From Paractinoplanes brasiliensis (lineage in GTDB: Bacteria; Actinomycetota; Actinomycetes; Mycobacteriales; Micromonosporaceae): 64,000 nt of DNA. This document shows positions 23,337 to 31,958 of the stretch, one piece after another. The translations under genes and the position numbers were made by a program. Where the stretch lies: the NCBI RefSeq assembly GCF_004362215.1, contig NZ_SNWR01000001.1, forward strand, positions 5,562,001-5,626,000, given 5' to 3'. Position 1 is the stretch's first letter, and every line of letters begins with the position of its first letter. The notes under the pieces are model-generated. The model made no database searches. It worked only from the letters and a program-made list of their open reading frames with translations, and was not told the DNA's origin.

Positions 23337-24481
23337 TACAGATACATGCCGGTGCTCGGTTCCGGCTTGGGGACCGTCACCGGCTCGCTGCCCGTCTTGA
23401 GCGCGAACAACTCGGCCAGCGTGGCCCCCTGCGCGCTGACCCCGCGCGCCGAACCCAGCCAGGCGACAGCTTCCGCGTACGGGAGCCGGCCCACCTCGAT
23501 GCTGGCCAGGCACCGCCCCGGCCGCACGACGGCGGGGTGCAGCGACGCCAGGTCCTCGTTCGTGGTGATCGCGATCAGCGCGTTGCGGCCCTGCCCGAGC
23601 AGCCCGTCGGTCAGGTTGAGCAGCCGCGACAACGACTGCCCGGCGCTCGCCTTGGCCTCACCGCTGATCAGCTCGTCGCAGTCCTCCAGCATGAGCAGGC
23701 GCCAGCGCGGCTCGTCCTCGTCGTCGCTGCCCAACGCCACGCTCATCAGGTACGCCGGGTCGTTGAACAGCCGCTCCGGGTCGAGCACACAGTCGACCTG
23801 GCACCACGAACGCCACTGCTGAGCCAGCGCGCGCAGAGCCGTGGTCTTGCCCGTTCCGGGTTCACCGTGCAACAACAGGAGACGGCCGCTGATCGTCTTC
23901 GCGTCGAGCGCCATGAGCCGTTCCAGCGTGGACGCGACCGGGCTCGCGTAGTTGCGCCGGATCGCCTCCCACGGCGCGGCGTCGATCTCGCGGGCGGCGC
24001 GGCGCGGACCGTGCTGCCCGAAATGCCAGAACCCGATCGGCACGTTCTCGGGGGTGGGCTCGGGTGCCTGCACGGCGTCCTTGACGGCCGCTTCGAGGAT
24101 GGTGTCGGCGAGTTCGGCGTTGACCGCTGTCACCGTGACCCGGGCGCGGCGGCTCTGCTTCCAGCGGTTGACGTGCAACGTCCAGCCGTCGCCGACAGCG
24201 AGGCGGCCCTGACCGTCCTCGTCGAGCGCATCCCGTACGGTCCGCGCGCCCTCGACACTCAGCGGCGCGTCGGCGCGGACGTTCTCGAGATACTTGCTGC
24301 GGCCGTACGGCTCCCGGCCGGTGACGAAAGCGTCGAGCGCGAGCAGGTCCACCACGTCGACCAGGCGGTCGCCGTCGTCCACCGCGCCGGCCAGCGGCAG
24401 GGTGGCCGACACGGGCGCGATCGGCGCCTGGTCGACGTGCCGGCTGCCGAGCCGGTCGACGGACTGGTGTGGGGCACGCAT
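23336..24481 (-). CDS. DUF5925 AAA-family ATPase (381 aa)
   Basis: The N-terminal half (residues 1-190) is the DUF5925 region with strands such as WTLHVNRWKQSRRARVTVTAV. The AAA domain has Walker A GEPGTGKT near residue 207, Walker B LLMLEDCDE near 260, and a sensor ALIAITTNEDL followed by the arginine-finger region PAVVRPGRC. It is a stand-alone, single-AAA protein of a type widespread in actinobacteria; its client is not known. The ATG is at 24479-24481. No partner gene is adjacent. Confidence 0.85.
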   Translation of the reverse strand: MRAPHQSVDRLGSRHVDQAPIAPVSATLPLAGAVDDGDRLVDVVDLLALDAFVTGREPYGRSKYLENVRADAPLSVEGARTVRDALDEDGQGRLAVGDGWTLHVNRWKQSRRARVTVTAVNAELADTILEAAVKDAVQAPEPTPENVPIGFWHFGQHGPRRAAREIDAAPWEAIRRNYASPVASTLERLMALDAKTISGRLLLLHGEPGTGKTTALRALAQQWRSWCQVDCVLDPERLFNDPAYLMSVALGSDDEDEPRWRLLMLEDCDELISGEAKASAGQSLSRLLNLTDGLLGQGRNALIAITTNEDLASLHPAVVRPGRCLASIEVGRLPYAEAVAWLGSARGVSAQGATLAELFALKTGSEPVTVPKPEPSTGMYL

Positions 24482-24545
24482 ACACCGATGATCGTCCGTC
24501 GATGCCCGGAAGGCACCCGGTTTTTCCTCAGTTCACCCGGCTCCC

Positions 24546-24980
24546 CTACCGCCGCGTCAGGACAAAAACCGGGATGAGCCGCTCGGTCTTCTGCTGGTAC
24601 GCGGCGTAGTTGGGGAACGCCGCGACCGCCCTCTCCCACCAGACCGCACGCTCGTCCCCACTGACCTCCCGGGCGACGTAGTCGTGCTCCTCGGTCTCGT
24701 CGCGCAGCTGAACGTGCGGGTTCTTGCGCAGGTTGTACACCCACACCGGGTTCTTGGGGGCGCCGCCGAGCGAGCCGACCACGGCGTACTCGCCCTCGTG
24801 CTCGACCTTCATCAGCGGCGTCTTGCGCAGCTTGCCGGTCTTGCTGCCCACAGAGGTCAGCAGCACCACCGGATAACCGTTCAGCTCGGTGCCGGCGGTG
24901 CCGCCGCTCTCCTCGATTTTCTCAGCCTGCTTGCGGGCCCAGTCGGACGTGCTGGGCGCATATTCTCCAGTCAAAGGCAC
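24546..24980 (-). CDS. Nitroreductase-family deazaflavin (F420)-dependent oxidoreductase (144 aa)
   Basis: A DDN-type split beta-barrel protein: [21 protein letters not shown] is the F420-phosphate binding stretch, followed by [24 protein letters not shown], typical of the family. Length is normal. GTG start at 24978-24980. These enzymes reduce quinones or activated alkenes with F420H2; the natural substrate is unknown. It lies between the DUF5925 ATPase and the small mobile-element-like genes. Confidence 0.88.
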   Translation of the reverse strand: MPLTGEYAPSTSDWARKQAEKIEESGGTAGTELNGYPVVLLTSVGSKTGKLRKTPLMKVEHEGEYAVVGSLGGAPKNPVWVYNLRKNPHVQLRDETEEHDYVAREVSGDERAVWWERAVAAFPNYAAYQQKTERLIPVFVLTRR

Positions 24981-25155
24981 GATCGGAGCCTATGCCCGCG
25001 GGGTGCCCGCTCAACCCGTTCCGCCATGTGCCGCTCAACTCAGAAGCACTCCGGCGTGTTGTGCTACCGGGCGTGGCGGGGCGGCCCTGCAGATTGGCAC
25101 ACCTGTTCGTGTGTCGGTGTCCGGAGGGCCTTGTTCGGGCTGGCAGGAAGCTGCG

Positions 25156-25350
25156 ATGACTGAGATGGCCTACACCAGCGCAGGCAAGGTCAACTACCGG
25201 CGGGTGCCCTGCCCGGCGTGCGGAAAACGGCGGGAGCTGGGCTGGGCCAACGCGGGCTCCAGCGCCGACACGGACCGCTGGCTGCCGATCGAGAAGTGTC
25301 GCAACCGGGAGTGCGCGGAGTTCAAGGACCCGACCAGCCTGGCTGGCTGA
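25156..25350 (+). CDS. Small zinc-ribbon-like protein (64 aa)
   Basis: CPACGK near residue 18 and CRNREC near residue 48 could bind a zinc ion. I recognise no named family. GGAAG precedes the ATG at a good distance. It starts a run of small genes (to 26490) that resemble cargo of actinobacterial integrative elements. Confidence 0.55.
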   Translation: MTEMAYTSAGKVNYRRVPCPACGKRRELGWANAGSSADTDRWLPIEKCRNRECAEFKDPTSLAG

Positions 25351-25366
25351 CCGTGCTCGGGGCCGC

Positions 25367-25608
25367 TCAGGAGCGCTTGCGGCGGCCCCGCCCACCGACA
25401 CCGGGCGGGAGGCTCCGGCCACCTGGTAGCCGTCACCGGCCCGCTTGAGATGGTCGGTAAGGACCATCACCTCCAGCGCCTCCTGGGCGTCGGCGACCGC
25501 GCTGCCGGTCAACCGGGCCAGATCCTCCGCCACCACTGGCGCGCCAGGCGACAGGAAGCCCCGCTCGATCTAGTCCAAGATCCCCAGGTGGATCATCTCA
25601 GTGCTCAT
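25367..25608 (-). pseudogene. Broken small winged-helix-like gene with in-frame amber stop
   Basis: From the ATG at 25606-25608, preceded by GGAGG, the frame reads MSTEMIHLGILD, then TAG at 25570-25572, and continues in the same frame with IERGFLSPGAPVVAEDLARLTG, which would be a helix-turn-helix. Further on the frame runs on into the antisense of the neighbouring gene, whereas a shifted frame gives a natural-looking basic end GRGRRKRS and TGA at 25367-25369. So both a nonsense mutation and a frameshift are suspected. A working shorter protein from a later start cannot be excluded. Confidence 0.5.
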
Positions 25609-25668
25609 GGCGGCCCTCCTGGCACTCGGAAGCCATGACGCCGCCAATGGTGCCACCGCCGCACCGGG

Positions 25669-25911
25669 CTACTGGGCCTCCACCCCGGCCGCCCGAAGGA
25701 TGCGCCGGACCTGCTCTCGGGAGTAGCCGGAGGCGGCCATCACGTCCACCTGACGCGCGCCGGCCAGGGTGGCCCGGACGATCTCCTTTGCCAGCCGGTC
25801 CCGCGCCACCGGCACGGCCTCGCGGGCCTGGGTCACCCGCTGCTGGGCTTCGGTGACGGCTTCCTGCGCCTGGTGGTAGGCGCGCGCCGCAGCCTCAAGG
25901 TCGTCCAGCAC
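25669..25911 (-). CDS. Small coiled-coil plus helix-turn-helix protein (80 aa)
   Basis: Residues 5-45 are a heptad-rich helix (AARAYHQAQEAVTEAQQRV) and the C-terminal 35 residues a homeodomain-like helix-turn-helix (QVDVMAASGYSREQVRRILRAAG). Proteins of this layout are common in actinobacterial plasmids and integrative elements. GTG start at 25909-25911. A DNA-binding role in a mobile element is inferred. Confidence 0.65.
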   Translation of the reverse strand: MLDDLEAAARAYHQAQEAVTEAQQRVTQAREAVPVARDRLAKEIVRATLAGARQVDVMAASGYSREQVRRILRAAGVEAQ

Positions 25912-25940
25912 GCCAGCGAGTCAAGCACCCGGCGGGGTGA

Positions 25941-25996
25941 GGCCACGCCGGAACGGCACTAGGAGGCCACGTGATGGTTACCGGGTAGGCCACATG
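25941..25996. repeat. Three spaced GGCCAC repeats in a promoter region
   Basis: GGCCAC occurs at 25941, 25965 and 25988, 24 and 23 bases apart, with GGCACTA also repeated around 25955 and 25996. They lie between two divergently transcribed small genes and could be regulator sites. Confidence 0.35.
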
Positions 25997-26086
25997 GCAC
26001 TACGGTGTGAGGCGTAAGGCGGCCCCCGGCGGCGGTGCTAGCGCCTCCCGAGGGCCTTGATCCGACCCCTGGAGGTCGAACCCGCC

Positions 26087-26329
26087 ATGACCGTACCTGT
26101 GACCCCCGCTGACTTGGCGGTCTCGTTCCGGGACCGCGATGTGCCCCGCCCGCTGGCTACCCGGCCGATCGCGGTCGCGCACCGGCACCAGCGCGGCTGG
26201 ACCGTTCTGGTCACCGCCGATCGCTCGGAGATCTACGCCCTGACCTTCGATGCGGTGCCGTCGGCAGTGCGGGCCGTGACCGGCGTCCGGAACCTGTTGA
26301 TCATTTGGCCGGGCGGGGCAGCCTCGTGA
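26087..26329 (+). CDS. Small hypothetical protein (80 aa)
   Basis: No recognised family. A short beta-rich protein (RPIAVAHRHQRGWTVLVTADRSEIYALTF). GGAGG lies 11 bases before the ATG at 26087. Its stop overlaps the next GTG start. The neighbourhood looks like a mobile-element remnant. Confidence 0.6.
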   Translation: MTVPVTPADLAVSFRDRDVPRPLATRPIAVAHRHQRGWTVLVTADRSEIYALTFDAVPSAVRAVTGVRNLLIIWPGGAAS

Positions 26330-26490
26330 CGGCCCGGCTCTGGCGCTGGCTGCCGTGGGTCCGCCGGTCCGCGAAGCGCCGCCAGGCTGATGCCCTTGTC
26401 GCCGCCAGGGAGTGGCAGGAGGCGGAGCGGGAAGCGGCCCGTCGGCGCGTCATCGAGCAGGCCGAGCGGGGGCGGCAGGACCGGCCTTGA
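26326..26490 (+). CDS. Small basic hypothetical protein (54 aa)
   Basis: A Trp/Arg-rich start (ARLWRWLPWVRRSAKRRQAD) followed by one Glu/Arg-rich helix. GTG start overlaps the previous stop (GTGA), so the two genes are coupled. No family recognised. Confidence 0.5.
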   Translation: MTARLWRWLPWVRRSAKRRQADALVAAREWQEAEREAARRRVIEQAERGRQDRP

Positions 26491-26979
26491 GCTGGGCGGG
26501 AAAGGGTGAGATTGCATATCCCTAGCGAGGCAGGTCCCAGCTTTCCAGTCACACGCGAGGGCTGCTCAAGTAAGCACCCATACGGCTCACGCTAGTTACC
26601 GAGCCAGACCCTCACAACCCTCTTCCCGAGGCGCGAGCCAACCCCGCACCGCCGCTCTCCCGCACCGTTGACCGAGGGACGCGACCCGCCCGCTGCGCCA
26701 AAGCCCTTCACGCAACCGCCTCACAACCCGTGCCGAGACACGCGGCAGCCCCGCGCCGTGTGCGTGACGCGCAACCCGCCCGCTACACCGCAGCCCGTCG
26801 GGTGACCGCCTCCAGACCCGCGCCGACGCGCGCAGCCACCCCGCCCGTGATACGCAACCGCCGTGCGCCGCGACCGCTTGTCCATCCGATCTGCACTCCG
26901 TGCTGGTGCGCGCAGCCGCCCCGTCGGCGACAGGCAACCGCCGTGCGCCGCGACCGCTTGTCCGTCCGGCCCAGAACCG
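26491..26979. other. Gene-free stretch with an 80-base imperfect tandem repeat
   Basis: No convincing frame. The second half is C-rich and contains two copies, 80 bases apart, of a sequence with about 30 identical bases. No tRNA or attachment core is visible at this end of the suspected mobile-element remnant. Confidence 0.5.
26854..26963. repeat. 80-base-period duplication
   Basis: The segment starting GCAACCGCCGTGCGCCGCGA at 26854 recurs identically over 30 bases at 26934. The preceding bases (CGCGCAGCC) also recur with the same offset, so the unit is about 80 bases and imperfect. Confidence 0.7.
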
Positions 26980-28176
26980 CTACAACGCCCCTCCCGTCTT
27001 GCGCTGGTCGGCGTACCGTTCCGCGAACGCCTTCAGGTCCCGGCGTTCGATCGCGGCCGCCATGAGGTCGGGGAAGGCGTCCGGCGTACAGGCGAAAGCG
27101 GGCACCCCCAGAGCCGCCAGCGCCGCCGCGTTCTCGTGGTCGTAGGCCGGCGCCCCCTCGTCGGAGAGCGCCAGCAGAACCACGACCTGCACCCCGGCCG
27201 CGGTCATCTCGGCCACCCGGCGCAGCATCTGGTCGCGCACGCCGCCCTCGTACAGGTCGCTGATCAGCACGAAGATGCTGTCCCGGGGCCGGGTGATCAA
27301 CTGCTGGCTGTAGGCGATGGCACGGTTGATGTCGGTGCCCCCGCCCAGCTGTGTGCCGAACAGCACCTCCACCGGGTCTTCCAGCTGTTCGGTCAGGTCG
27401 ACCACCGCGGTGTCGAAGACGACCAGCGACGTCCGCAACGATCTCATCGACGCGAGCACGGCCGCGAACACGCCGGAGAACACGACCGAGGCCGCCATCG
27501 ACCCGGACTGGTCCACGCAGAGCACGACGTCGCGCTGCACCGCGGTGGTGCGCCGCCCGTAACCGATGAGCCGCTCGGGTATGACGGTGCGGTGCTCGGC
27601 CTGGTAGTGCTTGAGGTTCGCGCGGATCGTGCGGTCCCAGTCGATGTCGGCATGCCGCGGGCGGTTGATGCGGGCCGCCCGGTTGAGCGCCCCGGTCACC
27701 GCCGCCCGGGTTTTCTGCTCGATCCGCTTCTCCAACTGCTCGACCACCGTACGCACCACTTGCCGGGCGGCGTCCTTGGTCTGCTCGGGCATCACGCGGT
27801 TGAGCGAGAGCAGCGTGCCGACCAGGTGCACGTCCGGCTCGACGGCGCTCAGCATCTCGGGTTCGAGCAGCAGCCGGGTCAGGTCGAGCCGCTCAATAGC
27901 GTCCTGCTGCATGACCTGCACGACCGTGCTCGGGAAGTACTCGCGGATGTCGCCGAGCCAGCGCGCCACCTTCGGCGCCGACCCGCCCAGCCCCGCGGAC
28001 CGGCGGCTGCCCTTCTCGCCGTCGCCGTCACCGCCCTGGTCGTAGAGCGCGGACAACGCCGAATCCATCGCGCCGTCGCGCCCCTCGGCCTTGCCCAGCG
28101 CCTCGTCGGCCGGCCCGCCGAGCACCATCCGCCATCGCCGTTGCCGTTCCCGGGCAGCCTCGTCATCCCTCACCAC
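26980..28176 (-). CDS. vWA (CoxE-like) domain protein (398 aa)
   Basis: The N-terminal 200 residues are helical with a Gly/Asp-rich patch (DQGGDGDGEKG); the vWA domain begins at VVLCVDQSGSM, an intact MIDAS, with later conserved TQLGGGTDI and VLISDLYEGG. This is the effector partner usually paired with MoxR AAA ATPases. It is last in the order SWIM, MoxR, DUF5682, vWA, all on the same strand, an arrangement recurrent in actinobacteria. Two GTG codons in tandem (28171-28176) can both be starts. Its partner is almost certainly the MoxR ATPase of this cluster. Confidence 0.88.
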   Translation of the reverse strand: MVRDDEAARERQRRWRMVLGGPADEALGKAEGRDGAMDSALSALYDQGGDGDGEKGSRRSAGLGGSAPKVARWLGDIREYFPSTVVQVMQQDAIERLDLTRLLLEPEMLSAVEPDVHLVGTLLSLNRVMPEQTKDAARQVVRTVVEQLEKRIEQKTRAAVTGALNRAARINRPRHADIDWDRTIRANLKHYQAEHRTVIPERLIGYGRRTTAVQRDVVLCVDQSGSMAASVVFSGVFAAVLASMRSLRTSLVVFDTAVVDLTEQLEDPVEVLFGTQLGGGTDINRAIAYSQQLITRPRDSIFVLISDLYEGGVRDQMLRRVAEMTAAGVQVVVLLALSDEGAPAYDHENAAALAALGVPAFACTPDAFPDLMAAAIERRDLKAFAERYADQRKTGGAL

Positions 28177-28338
28177 GCGCCTCCGACCCCGACCCCGCGG
28201 CTCAGCAAAACGGTCACCACGCCGCTCACCACGTGCCTCCGGCCCCGACCTGGCGGCTCAGCAAAACGCTCACCAGGTCGCTCACCACGCCGCTCACCAC
28301 ACGCCTCCCGTCCCGACAACGCGCCTCGGTCAAAGCCC

Positions 28339-30879
28339 TCACCGCACCTCCCCCGTAGCGATCTCGCGCCCCAGCAGGGCACTCAGCGTCGGCAGCACGA
28401 GATCGGCCCGCCCCGGATCAAAGCCGAGCCCTCCAGCAGGGTGCTCAGAACCGCCCGTACGCCCCCCGGCGACTCGCTCCCCGATGGCGCGCCGCTCGCC
28501 CGCCTCGAACGCCCCGAACGTCCGGCGCAGCAACGGCAACACGTCGTCGAATGCCTCAGCCGCGATGTCGGCCAACCAGTCGTCGAGGACTTCCAGCAAA
28601 GCGTCGTCGTGCACGAGCAGCAGCCCACCACCCGACAGGAAGCCCTCGACCCAGGCCGCCGCGTGCGCCGGTGGAGTGCCCACGGTCAATGGCAGCCGCA
28701 GCCGCCGGCGCACCTCGGCGCCGTCCAACCGCCCCGCGTCGAGCAGCATCCGGGTCAGCCGGCCCGCGATCAGCCCGTGCAGGTCGGCCCGCCCGGCCAA
28801 GGACTCCAGCGTGGACAGCCAGCGGTCCCGCAGCTCGTCGTCCTCGAGCAGCCCGACCGCGCTGTGCACCCCGTCGACACGGTCGCGCAGCACCTTCGCC
28901 GCCTCGTCCGACAGCGACCCGACCGCCGACGGCAGCGCGGCACAGACCCGGCTCAGCAGGCTGCTGGTCACGGTGGCGAGCCCGGCCACATCCGTACGCC
29001 GGACGTCGCCGTACCGCAGGGTGCGGGCCAGCGCCGGGATCGCCGCCATCAGGTGGTTGACGTCGGCGTCGAGCGCGGCCCGGGCATCGAGAGAGGCCAG
29101 GACCCGTGGGTACGCCTCCGCAAGATCCGCCAGCAGGCACGTCTCGACCAGCGCCGTCACATCGGCCAGCGTCTCCGCCTTGTCCGCGGCCCGTACGACC
29201 TTGGCCGTGGCCGCCGAGACCACGGTGGTGCCGTACATGCTGCCCTCGACCAGGCTGATCGCGAACTCGGGCTGCCACCGCAGCCGCCACTCCTCGCGGA
29301 ACGTGCCCGTGCCCCGCCGGGTCGCGCTCGGCTCCCCCCACGGCACCCCGATCGTGCGCAGCCGGTGCAGCAGACGGCTGCGTTTGAGATCGGTGTCCTT
29401 GCGCAGGTCGAGGTCGAGCGCCCGCTCGAGGGCCTCGGGTTTGAGCCGTGCCGCGCGTTGCTGGGCGGCCAGGTCCTTGGCCAGCGGCACGGCGGGCATG
29501 TCGTCGGGCACCCCGCCCAGGCGCTCGCCGACCACCAGTTTCCGGGTGATCAGTTCGACCCGCAGCGGCTCGCCGTCACACATGACCGCTTCGGCCGCCT
29601 CGGTGACCTCGCTCAGCCCGGCCAGCGGACGCCCGCGCAGGGTGGCCAGCGCCTCGGCCAGGCGGGCCGCCTCGATCACGTGCGCCGACGACGTGGGCAC
29701 GCCCTCGGAGCGCAGCACCCCGGCCGCGTCGACGAGCCAGCGCGGCACCACCTCGTCGGCCGAGGTGAACAGGTGGTGATACCAGCCCGGCGAGCTGACC
29801 CCGGCGCCGTAACCGGACCACGACGCCAGCCGCCCGTACGTCCACGGCACCCAGGTGAAGTCGACCTTCGCCTTCTTGCGCCCCTTGAGCAGCGCGTTGT
29901 CGTCCTTGACGGCGACCTTGCGCTGCAGCGCCGGCACATGCCACGCCCCGCAGACAACCGCGATTTCCCCGTACGACTTACGCACCTCGCGAAGCACGCT
30001 GCGCATGTACGCCTCCCGCACGAGATCGTCGGGGTCCTCGGGGGACTGGTCGCGGATAGCCGTCATGGCCTCGGCGATGGCCTCGAACGCCGGCATCCCC
30101 CGGTGCTCGACGACGTCCTCCCACCACCGCTCGGGGTCGTCGTACCCCGCCGCGGCCGCCAGCTCCCCGATCGGATCAACCGGCCGCCGCGGTCGTGCGC
30201 CCGGCCCGCCGCTGTCCCCACTCGTGCCCGGCCCGCCGCTGTCCCCACCCGTGCCCGGCCCGCCGCTGTCCGCGCCCGTGCCCGGCCCGGCGCTGTCCCC
30301 GCCGGCGTCAGCCCCGGCGCTGTCCCCGCCCGTGCCCGGCCCGGCGCTGTCACCACCCGTGTCCGTTCGAGGGCGGGCCGACGGATCGATCGGCGCCACA
30401 GAAACACCGGGGTCACCAGGCGCTTGTGCAGGAGGCCCGCCGCGGACCGGAGCGGGTGGATTCCCCGCTGCCGCAGTGTGATCCTCGCCCGGAGCGGCGT
30501 CCCGGGGACCGCCCGGGGCCGGAACTCCCGGACCGCCCGGGGCCGCCCCATCCGCCCGCTCGTCGGTCAGCCGATAGGCGAACGGCAGATCGAAGAACCG
30601 CACCGGAACCCCGCGCTCCACCGCCCACCGGATCGCCTGCCACTCCGGCGAGAACACGGCGAACGGCCAGAACGCCGCCCGCCGTGGATCGTCCGACGCG
30701 TACCCCAGCAACGCCACCGGCGGTTCCAGCCCCGAGTCGGCCACCCAGCGCACCAGCGCGTCGGCCTCCGGCGGCCCCTCGACCAGCAGCACGTCGGGCG
30801 GCTGCCGTTCGAGTTCCTGCACCACCGCCCGCGCCGACCCCGGCCCGTGGTGACGAATGCCGTAGAGACGTTCAGGCAT
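28339..30879 (-). CDS. DUF5682-family protein (846 aa)
   Basis: The start PERLYGIRHHGPGSARAVVQEL and LLVEGPPEADALVRW mark DUF5682, which I regard as distantly like the EreA/ChaN-type putative hydrolases because of its HHGPGS motif and a later AVVCGAWHVPAL. An inserted low-complexity segment at about residues 172-223 consists of GPGTGGDSG-type nonapeptide repeats. The ATG overlaps the MoxR stop by eight bases, so they are coupled. It is the most characteristic member of this cluster; no activity is established. Confidence 0.82.
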   Translation of the reverse strand: MPERLYGIRHHGPGSARAVVQELERQPPDVLLVEGPPEADALVRWVADSGLEPPVALLGYASDDPRRAAFWPFAVFSPEWQAIRWAVERGVPVRFFDLPFAYRLTDERADGAAPGGPGVPAPGGPRDAAPGEDHTAAAGNPPAPVRGGPPAQAPGDPGVSVAPIDPSARPRTDTGGDSAGPGTGGDSAGADAGGDSAGPGTGADSGGPGTGGDSGGPGTSGDSGGPGARPRRPVDPIGELAAAAGYDDPERWWEDVVEHRGMPAFEAIAEAMTAIRDQSPEDPDDLVREAYMRSVLREVRKSYGEIAVVCGAWHVPALQRKVAVKDDNALLKGRKKAKVDFTWVPWTYGRLASWSGYGAGVSSPGWYHHLFTSADEVVPRWLVDAAGVLRSEGVPTSSAHVIEAARLAEALATLRGRPLAGLSEVTEAAEAVMCDGEPLRVELITRKLVVGERLGGVPDDMPAVPLAKDLAAQQRAARLKPEALERALDLDLRKDTDLKRSRLLHRLRTIGVPWGEPSATRRGTGTFREEWRLRWQPEFAISLVEGSMYGTTVVSAATAKVVRAADKAETLADVTALVETCLLADLAEAYPRVLASLDARAALDADVNHLMAAIPALARTLRYGDVRRTDVAGLATVTSSLLSRVCAALPSAVGSLSDEAAKVLRDRVDGVHSAVGLLEDDELRDRWLSTLESLAGRADLHGLIAGRLTRMLLDAGRLDGAEVRRRLRLPLTVGTPPAHAAAWVEGFLSGGGLLLVHDDALLEVLDDWLADIAAEAFDDVLPLLRRTFGAFEAGERRAIGERVAGGRTGGSEHPAGGLGFDPGRADLVLPTLSALLGREIATGEVR
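30209..30364. repeat. 27-base tandem repeats inside the DUF5682 gene
   Basis: Nearly six copies of a 27-base unit encoding GPGTGGDSG-like nonapeptides on the minus strand. The units differ by a few bases, mostly third positions. Such an array can change copy number. Confidence 0.8.
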
Positions 30880-31933
30880 CGCGGGCGGCCCGGTAGAAGT
30901 CTCGCCAGTCCGCCCGCTCGCGAACCACCGTCTCCAGGTATTCGCGCCACACCACGCCGTCGGAGACCGGGTCCTTGACGACCGCGCCGACGATGCCCGC
31001 CGCCACGTCGGCCGGGTGCAGCCGCCCGTCACCGAAGTGGGCCGCCAGCGCGATGCCGTTGGTGATCACCGAGATCGCCTCGGCCGTGGAGAGCGTGCCG
31101 GTCGGCGATTTCAGCTTGGTGCGGCCGTCCTCGGTGAGGCCGCCGCGCAGCTCGCGGAAGACCGTCACCACGCGCCGGATCTCGTCGATCGCGGCCGGCA
31201 CCTCGGGCAGGTCGAGCGACCGGCCGAGCTGCGCCACCCGCCGCGCGACGATTTCGACCTCGTCGTCGGCCGAGGCCGGCACGGGCAGCACGACGGTGTT
31301 GAACCGGCGGCGCAGCGCGCTCGACAGCTCGTTGACACCGCGGTCGCGGTCGTTGGCCGTGGCGATCAGGTTGAAGCCGCGCTGCGCCTGCACCTCGGAG
31401 TTGAGCTCGGCGACCGGCAGCGTCTTCTCGGACAGGATCGTGATCAGCGCGTCCTGCACGTCGGACGGCACACGGGTCAGTTCCTCGAGCCGGGCGATCG
31501 TGCCGGTCTGCATGGCCCGCATGATCGGGCTGGGCACCAGCGCGGCGTCCGTCGGCCCCTCGGCGAGCAGGCGCGCGTAGTTCCACCCGTACCGGATCGC
31601 CTCTTCCGCCGTGCCCGCGGTGCCCTGCACGAGCAGCGTGGAGTCGCCCGAGATGGCCGCTGCGAGGTGCTCGGACACCCACGTCTTGGCCGTGCCGGGG
31701 ACACCGAGCAGCAGCAGCGCCCGGTCGGTCACCAGCGTGGACACCGCGACCTCCATGAGCCGGCGGGGTCCCACGTACTTCGGGGTGATCTTGGCGCCGT
31801 CGCCGAGCAGGTAGGTGACGACGGCCTGCGGCGAGAGGCGCCAGCCGGGCGGGCGGGGCCTGTCGTCGGCTGCGGCGAGCAGGGCCAGTTCGTCGGCGTA
31901 CTGGTCCTCGGCGTGCGGTCGCAGAGCGGTCAC
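30872..31933 (-). CDS. MoxR-family AAA ATPase (353 aa)
   Basis: Walker A GVPGTAKT near residue 78, Walker B region TIARLEELTRVP, sensor 1 FNLIATANDRDRGVNEL and Arg finger region SSALRRRFN. The lid region GTLSTAEAISVI is normal. I chose the GTG at 31931-31933, preceded by GGAG at six bases; TTG at 31945 is an alternative. MoxR ATPases act as chaperones that remodel a vWA partner, here the protein at 26980. Coupled to the DUF5682 gene. Confidence 0.9.
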   Translation of the reverse strand: MTALRPHAEDQYADELALLAAADDRPRPPGWRLSPQAVVTYLLGDGAKITPKYVGPRRLMEVAVSTLVTDRALLLLGVPGTAKTWVSEHLAAAISGDSTLLVQGTAGTAEEAIRYGWNYARLLAEGPTDAALVPSPIMRAMQTGTIARLEELTRVPSDVQDALITILSEKTLPVAELNSEVQAQRGFNLIATANDRDRGVNELSSALRRRFNTVVLPVPASADDEVEIVARRVAQLGRSLDLPEVPAAIDEIRRVVTVFRELRGGLTEDGRTKLKSPTGTLSTAEAISVITNGIALAAHFGDGRLHPADVAAGIVGAVVKDPVSDGVVWREYLETVVRERADWRDFYRAARDA

Positions 31934-31958
31934 GTGCAACTCCAAAAGGCGGTCGTGG

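Noticed and set aside
26491..26979. tRNA gene as attachment site of the suspected integrative element
   Set aside because: No T-arm-like GGTTCRA sequence with a matching acceptor stem is visible here or elsewhere in the window.
26863..30978. Open frame of over 1300 codons on the plus strand
   Set aside because: It is antisense to the vWA and DUF5682 genes, is rich in Arg/Pro/His with no domain pattern, and reflects the GC bias of the opposite strand.
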